A stretch of DNA of 14,210 nt from an uncultured Gemella sp. GTDB taxonomy: Bacteria; Bacillota; Bacilli; Staphylococcales; Gemellaceae. The stretch spans positions 1-14,210 of the forward strand of contig CAKMQO010000034.1 of the NCBI GenBank assembly GCA_927911695.1. The letters are read 5' to 3'. The notes under the pieces were generated by a model. It did not search any database. It was not told the DNA's origin and saw nothing but the letters and a program-made list of their open reading frames with translations. Below, piece by piece: positions 1 to 5,883 of the stretch. How positions within the stretch are numbered: position 1 is the stretch's first letter; each line of letters begins with the position of its first letter. The position numbers were made by a program, and so were the translations under genes.

Positions 1-452
1 TTTGCTTTTACTTCAATACCGTTAATTGCAACCCCTGCAATATAAGGTGTTTCAATAACTTTAGGATTAACACTCATTTGAACTGCTTGAAGTACATCAC
101 GTCCCGCTAAGTCAATTGCAGCACAACGTTCAAATGTTAAACTTACTATGTTAGCTCTGTGAGCAGCGATAAGAGCATTGATTACTCTATCAACATTACC
201 TCCTGCTAAATAGTGACTTTCCAATTGATTAATAGTAACAGCTAAACCAGCTTTATGTGCTTTAATCATCGGATTAATTACTCTACTTGGAATAACACGT
301 CTTAGTCGCATACCAACAAGTGTAAAGATACTTACCTTAACTCCTGCGGCAATGGCACTAATCCAAAGACCAAGAGGGAAGAAAGTAAAGAATATCGATA
401 ACACAATCAATACAACTACCACGATAATACCTGAGAATATTAATTCTGGCAT
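1..452 (-). CDS. floA: Flotillin-like protein FloA, N-terminal part (3' end cut by window edge)
   Basis: This encodes the first 150 residues of a bacterial flotillin, a membrane scaffold protein of functional membrane microdomains. The translation starts MPELIFSG and has one strongly hydrophobic segment at about residues 5-40. It then runs into the highly conserved FloA core with recognisable stretches [50 protein letters not shown] and [13 protein letters not shown]. These match Bacillus and Staphylococcus FloA closely, as I recall those sequences. The ATG is preceded by AAGGAGG at a 7-base distance, which fixes the start. The gene lies 21 bases downstream of nfeD on the same strand, the usual FloA partner arrangement. 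The C-terminal coiled-coil region lies outside the window. No frame break is visible in this part. Confidence 0.95.
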   Translation of the reverse strand, partial: MPELIFSGIIVVVVLIVLSIFFTFFPLGLWISAIAAGVKVSIFTLVGMRLRRVIPSRVINPMIKAHKAGLAVTINQLESHYLAGGNVDRVINALIAAHRANIVSLTFERCAAIDLAGRDVLQAVQMSVNPKVIETPYIAGVAINGIEVKA

Positions 453-473
453 AATACTACCTCCTTAAAATTT

Positions 474-1096
474 TTATATTTTTTTAACTACTATACGCAT
501 TCCTTCTACACGTATAATCTCTATCTCATTACCCTTTTCTATAAAATCTCCATCAGTTACTACATCCAACTTTTCATTTCCTAAAACAGCCACTCCTGCT
601 GGACGTAAATCTGTATATGCTTGAAGTTTTTTTCCTATTAATTCTAATCTACTTTCACTCGCCACATATCCATCCTCTGTTGAAATAGAATCGTTAAGAA
701 CAAGTCTATTTAATAACATTAACCTTTTATGAAAAACATTTCTATTAACATAAAATTGTATCGTTGCAAGTATTAAAGAAATAACTAAAATAAATGCAAT
801 ATGATATGTTGACTTATTAATATAGATTATTGCATAAATCACGGTAATGATCCCTACTGTTCCAACAATTCCACCAGGAATAAACATCTCTAGTCCTATT
901 AGAGATATACCTCCAATAAATAACAATAGAACAAAAATACTTATACCTGTAGAATAAGAATGTAGGGCTATGTATGTCGCTAAACTAAGTACTGACAAAA
1001 TTCCCAAAAATTAATTTTTTTCGAAAACAATTGTTGACAGAAAGTTAATGACATAGTAATTAAAAGAATCCAATCGAGAGACATCATTAAATTCAT
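474..1096 (-). CDS. Short NfeD-family membrane protein, one probable single-base frame break
   Basis: NfeD proteins are membrane partners of flotillins. The long frame (474-1007) begins only at a TTG without a ribosome binding site. It has three hydrophobic segments, the conserved LEMFIPGG turn, and a C-terminal beta-rich OB-fold-like domain containing TDLRPAGVAVLG and VVTDGDFIEKG. A better start is the ATG at 1096, preceded by GAGGTGATT at normal spacing. Its first 31 codons (MNLMMSLDWILL...) end in the other frame. Adding one T to the coding-strand T5 run at 1006-1010 joins them into a 207-residue protein with an extra N-terminal hydrophobic helix. The ClpP-like serine protease domain of long NfeD proteins is absent, so this is the short form. 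The gene sits between the metallo-hydrolase gene and floA. The identity is firm; the repair is inference. Confidence 0.85.
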
Positions 1097-1100
1097 ATGT

Positions 1101-1111
1101 AATCACCTCAT
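1101..1111 (-). promoter_or_regulatory. Ribosome binding site of nfeD inside the end of the upstream gene
   Basis: On the minus strand the string TGAGGTGATT lies just before the ATG at 1096, and its TGA is part of the end of the metallo-hydrolase frame (stop at 1103-1105). It decides the nfeD start: the TTG that opens the longest single frame has no such site. The arrangement implies coupled translation of the two genes. Confidence 0.7.
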
Positions 1112-1822
1112 TTTTGCATATTCTTTTTCTAGATAGTCTAATAATTCCTCCCTCGTGAAAATATTCCCATGACCGGGAACAGCATGTTCAAAGTCAAGAA
1201 TCGATATTCTATCTATATAATCACGAAGCTTTTGTTTATTATATGCCATCGGTTTTGTATAATAATTTTTAGCATGACTATCACCTAAAAACAATACTTT
1301 CTCCTCTGGAATATAAATTAAAAATGCATCATTAGAATGTGAGTTATCATTGTAAATACAATTAATTTTAACTCCACCAAGATTCAAATTAAAATCAGCC
1401 ATTTTAGGCATATCTGGAATTCTAATTTTAATCTCATGATTTTCATATACTCTCTTTATAACATCCGCACTGTATTTTATCTCCGTTCCATCCTTGACTC
1501 TTTGATACAGACTCTCATCATCCCATTCTAGTTGAGATAATTCTATTAAAGAGTCTCTAGCTCTATCAGTAGCAATTACTGGAATATCTAAATACGCCGC
1601 TCCAAAACTATGATCCCAGTGATGATGTGTTAATATCACATAACTTGGCATCGGTAAGTCATTTTCTTTTAATTCTTTTAGAAATGTTTCGACTTGTGCT
1701 GGTCCATTTCCTGAATCTAACATTACAGAGAAGTATTCTCCTTTTACATACCCAAGCGTTGGCTCTAAATACATATACCGTTGTTTTGTATAATAAAATC
1801 TATCTGAAAATTCAATTAGCAT
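1103..1822 (-). CDS. Metallo-beta-lactamase-fold hydrolase, substrate unknown
   Basis: This is a 239-residue single-domain protein of the metallo-beta-lactamase superfamily. The metal-binding pattern is complete: THHHWDH at residues 65-71 (HxHxDH), His162 in DNSHSNDAF, Asp181 in LFLGDSHAK and His218 in VPGHG. There is no signal peptide or membrane segment, so it should be cytoplasmic. The ATG has AAAGGAAG upstream at a reasonable distance. The family covers lactonases, thioesterases, glyoxalases, phosphodiesterases and other hydrolases, and the sequence alone does not say which. The DSHAK rather than a typical lactamase or glyoxalase-II context argues against a specific name. It is the first gene of an apparent operon with nfeD and floA, because its stop overlaps the nfeD ribosome binding site. 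A functional link to membrane microdomains is only suggested by position. Confidence 0.9.
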   Translation of the reverse strand: MLIEFSDRFYYTKQRYMYLEPTLGYVKGEYFSVMLDSGNGPAQVETFLKELKENDLPMPSYVILTHHHWDHSFGAAYLDIPVIATDRARDSLIELSQLEWDDESLYQRVKDGTEIKYSADVIKRVYENHEIKIRIPDMPKMADFNLNLGGVKINCIYNDNSHSNDAFLIYIPEEKVLFLGDSHAKNYYTKPMAYNKQKLRDYIDRISILDFEHAVPGHGNIFTREELLDYLEKEYAKMR

Positions 1823-1851
1823 CCTTTTTACTTCCTTTTGATTATAGATAT

Positions 1852-1860
1852 ATTATATCA
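1852..1860 (-). promoter_or_regulatory. Extended -10 promoter of the metallo-hydrolase/nfeD/floA operon
   Basis: The minus strand reads TGATATAAT here, a perfect extended -10 element about 30 bases before the ribosome binding site. No good -35 hexamer is found 16-18 bases upstream, which is acceptable for TGnTATAAT promoters. The inferred transcript would start near 1845. Confidence 0.6.
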
Positions 1861-1920
1861 CACAAAAATTGTAAAGTATATTATTATATTTAAACATTTG
1901 TGTACTTAGCTTTTCCTAAT

Positions 1921-1962
1921 AAAAAAAGAAAGAAAGCAATACCATAAAGGTTTACTTTCTTT
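1921..1962 (-). terminator. Intrinsic terminator of ssrA
   Basis: On the minus strand AAAGAAAG (1955-1962) pairs with CTTTCTTT (1929-1936), with a further ACC/GGT pairing inside. The stem is followed by C and seven T. It begins about 10 bases after the mature tmRNA 3' end. Confidence 0.8.
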
Positions 1963-1972
1963 AAATTCTAAA

Positions 1973-2327
1973 TGGAGATGGCGGGATTTGAACCCGCGTC
2001 CAAAAATGCCTCCCCTTAGCTTCTACATGTTTAGTTTACCTATTAAATTTAATTCTCCACTTAAGCCGATAAACAGGCAATGAAAAACGAGTTTGATTAA
2101 TCTCTTATTTTTTTCTACAAACGGAAGAAAAAAATCGTAGACTGCTAAGAATGAACCGATTAGCTTTGCCACAGTCAAACAAAGTAATCAGCCTTTAGCT
2201 TATTAAGCTGCTAAAGCGTAATTTGTTTTTTTCGCCAGTTATATTTAACTGATGTGTTGTTAAAGGAGACAACCCTCCTACATGCCACCAAGAAGACTAG
2301 CATCCCTGTCGAATCCTAAACATCCCC
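1973..2327 (-). ncRNA. ssrA: Transfer-messenger RNA (tmRNA)
   Basis: tmRNA rescues stalled ribosomes and tags the unfinished protein for proteolysis. The 5' end GGGGATG pairs with CATCTCC at the 3' end as a 7-bp acceptor stem with one G-T wobble, followed by discriminator A. The 3' tRNA-like part has the T arm GCGGG-TTCAAAT-CCCGC. The 5' part has the conserved GGATTCGACAGGGAT. The 3' CCA is not encoded, since TTT follows the discriminator. The tag ends with codons GCT TTA GCA GCT and stops TAA TAA at 2200-2205. As written, the only in-frame alanine resume codon is GCG at 2233-2235, giving AKKTNYALAA. The Bacillus-like resume codon GGC at 2234-2236 is out of frame unless one A of the coding-strand A7 run (2226-2232) is surplus; it would then give GEKTNYALAA. 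Length is about 355 nt, normal for a one-piece tmRNA. Confidence 0.95.
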
Positions 2328-2343
2328 TAATTGTGATTATTAT

Positions 2344-2372
2344 ATTCTATCACAAATTTCAAAATATGTAAA
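2344..2372 (-). promoter_or_regulatory. Promoter of ssrA
   Basis: On the minus strand TTTACA (2367-2372) is followed by a 17-base spacer and TAGAAT (2344-2349), with TGA directly before the -10 as an extended element. The mature 5' end lies 16 bases after the -10. This implies a short 5' leader of roughly 9-10 bases that would be removed by RNase P. Confidence 0.75.
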
Positions 2373-2436
2373 ATTTTATAATCTCTAGTGTATTCTATGA
2401 TTTTAATTAAACTCTTACCATCATTAATCATTCTTA

Positions 2437-2445
2437 TGATATAAT
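2437..2445 (+). promoter_or_regulatory. Extended -10 promoter of rarA
   Basis: TGATATAAT is a perfect extended -10, 20 bases before the AAAGGAGG ribosome binding site at 2466-2473. No strong -35 hexamer is visible at 16-18 bases upstream. The promoter is divergent from that of ssrA, with about 65 bases between the two -35 regions. Confidence 0.6.
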
Positions 2446-2477
2446 AAATTGTATATAATAAAATTAAAGGAGGAACC

Positions 2478-3724
2478 ATGGAAACACTTATTAATAAATT
2501 ACGTCCAAGTAGAATCGATGATATTATCGGTCAACATCATTTAATTGGTGATGGAAAAGTTCTTACTAAATAGTAGAAAGCAAAAAAATGTTCTCATTTA
2601 TTCTATATGGTCCCCCTGGAACTGGAAAAACTTCAATCGCTAATGCATTAGCTAATGAACTAGACTATAAATTTAAAATACTAAATGCTGTAAATTGTAC
2701 AAAAAAAGATTTAACTGCTGTAATAGAGGAATCAAAAAGATTTAAAAAAGTTATTCTACTACTCGATGAGTTTCACAGACTAACTAAACCTATGCAGGAT
2801 ATATTACTTCCTGAAATCGAATTTGATAATATATACGTTATTGGATGCACAACAAACAACCCATATCATACTGTTAATCCTGCAATTAGATCACGTTTAA
2901 TAATTTTTGAACTACAACAAGTTTCAAATGATGATATTTATGAATATCTAAAAAAAATATCAAATAATAAAGAAATATTCCCTAAGAATTTGAAAATAGA
3001 AGATGATGTTTTTAAAACAATCGCTCTAAATTCTTCTGGTGATTTGAGATTCTCATTAAATACTTTTGAAATTCTATATAATTTATCAAACGAAGATGAA
3101 ATTGTCACAAAAGATAAACTATTAAACTTATCTCTAGGAAAATTCAAAGCTTATGATAAAGACGGTGATGCTTTTTATGATATTATTAGTGCTTTCCAAA
3201 AATCTATTCGTGGAAGTGATGTTGATGCTTCACTGTACTACTTAGCGCTGCTAATAGATAGTGGTGATTTAGATACTATATATAGAAGAATGAGTGTTAT
3301 TGCTTACGAAGATATCGGTCTAGCTAATCCAAACATCGGACCTTTTGTCCATGCTGCGATTGAAAGTGCAAAGATGCTTGGATTACCCGAAGCAAGAATA
3401 CCATTGGCCAACGCTGTTATTCAACTAGCACTTTCCTTAAAATCTAATAGCGCTTATATGGCGATTGACAATGCACTGCACGAAACTAAAACAAATCCAA
3501 AATTCATAATTCCTAATCACTTGAGAGATGCACATTATTACGGTGCTGATAAACTAAATCGTGGAGTCGGATATCAATATCCACACAGCCATCCAACAGG
3601 GTATATTAAACAGCAATATCTTCCAGATAACTTGGTAGGAAGAACATTCTATACACCAAAAACAAATAATAAGAATGAACAAAATCTATCACAATATAAA
3701 AAATTTATAGATAATGTGAAATAA
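2478..3724 (+). CDS. rarA: Replication-associated recombination protein RarA (MgsA family), one frame break
   Basis: RarA is an AAA+ ATPase related to clamp loaders and RuvB, acting at stalled replication forks. The ATG at 2478 has AAAGGAGG 4 bases upstream. The N-terminus METLINKLRPSRIDDIIGQ is typical of the family. The frame closes at TAG after VLTK, 31 codons in. It resumes in the next frame with VESKKMFSFILYGPPGTGKTS. One extra A in the AAA run at 2568-2570 joins both parts through ...LTKIVESKK. The repaired protein is about 415 residues, close to the Bacillus homologue. It has Walker A GPPGTGKT and Walker B LLLDEFHR. A GCTTNNP sensor-1-like stretch, the AIRSRL arginine motif and the C-terminal domain with YEDIGLANP and RDAHYYGADKLNRGVGYQYPH follow. 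The gene is monocistronic and ends at the shared terminator. Confidence 0.92.
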
Positions 3725-3770
3725 AAAGAAAAGTAGTAACTCAAATAAATTCGAGTTACTACTTTCTTTT
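3723..3770. terminator. Bidirectional terminator between rarA and murB
   Basis: AAAGTAGTAACTC (3730-3742) and GAGTTACTACTTT (3753-3765) form a perfect 13-bp stem with a 10-base loop. It is followed by TCTTTT on the plus strand and by TCTTTTT on the minus strand. It can serve both convergent genes: its plus-strand T tract overlaps the murB stop codon, and the rarA stop sits at the left foot. Confidence 0.9.
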
Positions 3771-4671
3771 ATTCACCTAATATTTTAACTTCACACTCAA
3801 GTTCAACACCTGAATCTTCTAAAACTTTTTTCTGAACTTCTTTAATTAAGTTTTTATAATCTTCACAAGTTGCTGAATTTATATTAACCATAAATCCTGC
3901 ATGTTTTTTTGAAACTTGCGCTCCACCAACAGTTAATCCTTGTAAGCCAGCATCTTGGATTAATTTTCCTGCGAAGTATCCTTCTGGTCGTTTAAATACA
4001 GAACCACATGAAGGGTATTCTAAAGGTTGTTTATCAGAGCGCATTTTATTCAATTCTTCTACTTTAGAAACAATTTCTTCTTTGTTTCCTTTTTTCATTT
4101 GGAAATAAACTTTAGAAATAATTTCCTTAGTTTCTTGAATTATAGAGTGTCTATATGAAAATTCCATTTGTTCATTAGTATATATTTTCTTTTCGCCGTT
4201 TTTAGTGAAAACTTCAACCTTTTGAACTACTTCTTTCATTTCACCACCGTATGCTCCAGCATTCATGAAGATTGCTCCACCAACACTACCTGGAATCCCA
4301 CATGAGAATTCAAGGTTAGTTAGGCTATTTTCAATACAAAAATCAGTAAGTTCTTTTAATGTTAATCCGGCATAACAAGAAATAACATCACCTTCTAGTA
4401 ACTCTATATCATTCATATCACTAGTTAAAGCTACTATTCCTTGAATTCCATTATCAGAAATTAATACATTTGAACCATTACCTAGTATAGTCAATTCAAT
4501 ATTATTTTCATTACTATATGCTATTACATTTTGTAAATCTTTTTCGTTATTTATTTTCACTAAAATCTCAGCATTACCACCTGTTTTTGTAAAACTATAA
4601 TTTCTTAAAGGTTCGTTATATAATACTTCACTGCTTTGAAGAATATCTTCAATATTTTTTATTTTAATCAT
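3769..4671 (-). CDS. murB: UDP-N-acetylenolpyruvoylglucosamine reductase
   Basis: MurB is the FAD-dependent cytoplasmic enzyme that reduces UDP-GlcNAc-enolpyruvate to UDP-MurNAc in peptidoglycan precursor synthesis. From the ATG at 4671 it is 300 residues. Visible are the FAD-binding stretches LGNGSNVLISD (63-73) and CGIPGSVGGAIFMNAGAYGGE (124-144), YRHS (173-176) and SCGSVFKRP (221-229) with the catalytic proton donor Ser224. AGKLIQDAGLQG and C-terminal LECEVK with the catalytic-type Glu294 follow. An upstream in-frame TTG at 4680 would add three residues, but the ATG has AAAAAGG at good spacing and is preferred. The start overlaps the stop of the grpB-like gene by 8 bases, so translation is probably coupled. 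The gene ends at the bidirectional terminator. It is intact. Confidence 0.97.
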   Translation of the reverse strand: MIKIKNIEDILQSSEVLYNEPLRNYSFTKTGGNAEILVKINNEKDLQNVIAYSNENNIELTILGNGSNVLISDNGIQGIVALTSDMNDIELLEGDVISCYAGLTLKELTDFCIENSLTNLEFSCGIPGSVGGAIFMNAGAYGGEMKEVVQKVEVFTKNGEKKIYTNEQMEFSYRHSIIQETKEIISKVYFQMKKGNKEEIVSKVEELNKMRSDKQPLEYPSCGSVFKRPEGYFAGKLIQDAGLQGLTVGGAQVSKKHAGFMVNINSATCEDYKNLIKEVQKKVLEDSGVELECEVKILGE

Positions 4672-5185
4672 TAGTTTCAATCCTTTTTAAAATTTCATTT
4701 ATAAATATTAATTTTTGTGCTAAATAATCTTTAAATGAAAGTTCTTTGTTCATATTTTTGAATGAATTATAGTCATCTTTTAGCTTATCATTACTAAAAA
4801 CAGCTCTAGCTTTTGTAAAATCTTTGTGTACTTCTGTATCACGTTGAACAACATTTAGGACTATATCGTAACTCATTGTTAAATAATCAGTTATTCTTGC
4901 GTACTTAATTACCCCTTTTATTCCATTATGAGCAATTCTGTGATATCCTATATTGTTTAATCTTTTTTCATCAAATGTAGTTATTTCATGTAAATTCTCA
5001 ACAACAACAAGAATATCTACAATTTTTTCTCCAAATACCTGTGTAGTACTAGTTGCTCCAATATGTAAAAACTCACATTTCGGCATTTTTGGGATTTCTT
5101 GTATTTTTTTTATTTCTTCTAAAAATATGCTAACAAAGACCTCATTGTCTTTTATTTCTTCAATTTTAACAATTCTCTTATCCAT
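4664..5185 (-). CDS. GrpB-family (nucleotidyltransferase-like) protein
   Basis: This is a 173-residue cytoplasmic protein of the GrpB/UPF0157 family, a branch of the nucleotidyltransferase fold. The signature HIGATSTTQVFGEKIVDILV (41-60) corresponds to the usual HxGSTSVPGLxGKPxIDI motif. A later block runs from RDTEVHKDF through FKDYLAQKLIFI and matches the family C-terminus, which has a conserved Tyr and Lys before F/I residues. The substrate of the family is not established, so no reaction is assigned. The start ATG has only a weak GGAT-type site. The gene has its own promoter 38 bases upstream and overlaps murB by 8 bases. Confidence 0.85.
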   Translation of the reverse strand: MDKRIVKIEEIKDNEVFVSIFLEEIKKIQEIPKMPKCEFLHIGATSTTQVFGEKIVDILVVVENLHEITTFDEKRLNNIGYHRIAHNGIKGVIKYARITDYLTMSYDIVLNVVQRDTEVHKDFTKARAVFSNDKLKDDYNSFKNMNKELSFKDYLAQKLIFINEILKRIETND

Positions 5186-5222
5186 TTATAAAATCCAATC
5201 TTGTAATTAAATATCCTAATCT

Positions 5223-5251
5223 ATTATAGACGTTATTTTATTTAAAGTAAA
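5223..5251 (-). promoter_or_regulatory. Promoter of the grpB-like/murB operon
   Basis: On the minus strand TTTACT (5246-5251), a 17-base spacer and TATAAT (5223-5228) form a good vegetative promoter. The transcript would begin near 5216, about 30 bases before the start codon. Confidence 0.75.
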
Positions 5252-5279
5252 GCTATATCTGGATTTCATCTATGAGCTA

Positions 5280-5320
5280 AGTAAATAAACTTATGATATT
5301 AATTACATTATTTATTTACT
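5280..5320 (-). terminator. Possible terminator hairpin after tag
   Basis: AGTAAATAAA (5280-5289) and TTTATTTACT (5311-5320) form a perfect 10-bp AT stem with a 21-base loop, overlapping the tag stop codon at 5319-5321. No T tract follows on the minus strand, so it is at best a weak terminator or an RNA 3'-end protecting hairpin. Confidence 0.4.
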
Positions 5321-5883
5321 AACAGCATTCTTCATAACAAAAACATCCTTTTTCATGATCATTTATCATTCCAATCGCTTGCAAATAGCTATAGATAATA
5401 GTACCACCTACAAAATTAAATCCTCTTTTTTTCAAATCTTTACTAATTTTTATAGAAAGCTCAGATTCACTTGGTGCATCTTTATAGCTTGTTAATTTAT
5501 TATTAATTTTTTTATAGTCTGTAAAACTCCAGATATACTTATCAAAACTTCCAAACTCTTTTTGTACTTTGATAAATGCAAGAGCATTTTTTCTAACAGA
5601 ATAGATTTTCAATTTATTTTCTTATTATACTTTCATCTTCTCTTAAAGATTCTAAATATTCATCTGTATAATTTGCACAAATATTATAATCAAAATTATT
5701 AAAAACTCGTTTAAAATTCTCGCGTTTTTTTAATACTAGCGACCAACTTAACCCAGCTTGCATACCTTCTAATACTAAGTACTCGAATAACATTTGATCG
5801 TCATGAGTTTCTCTTCCCCACTCATTATCATGATATTCAATTTCTAAGGAATCTTTTGCCCACGGACATCTATGTTTATTCAT
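5319..5883 (-). CDS. tag: DNA-3-methyladenine glycosylase I, one frame break
   Basis: Tag excises 3-methyladenine from alkylated DNA. The first frame (5614-5883) starts MNKHRCPWAKD and ends DESIIRK at a TAA. The rest is in the neighbouring frame from KIYSVRKNALAF to the TAG at 5319. Removing one A from the coding-strand A4 run at 5617-5620 gives IIRNKLKIYSVRK and a protein of about 187 residues, the family length. The zinc ligands are Cys6, His18 and the C-terminal DHEKGC (His and Cys four apart). The base pocket residues Tyr17, Glu39 and Trp47 are present at the positions expected from E. coli Tag shifted by one. The ATG overlaps the mfd stop by 8 bases and uses a GGAGG inside mfd codons, so it belongs to the mfd operon. 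Confidence 0.93.

Noticed and set aside
1627..1893. Plus-strand reading frame opposite the metallo-hydrolase gene
   Set aside because: It is antisense to a gene with complete catalytic motifs, has low-complexity composition and no ribosome binding site. Other frames opposite or overlapping murB, mfd, pth, prs and glyA were rejected for the same reasons.
4669..4680. TTG start for murB at 4680
   Set aside because: The ATG at 4671 has better spacing to AAAAAGG and gives a typical MurB N-terminus.
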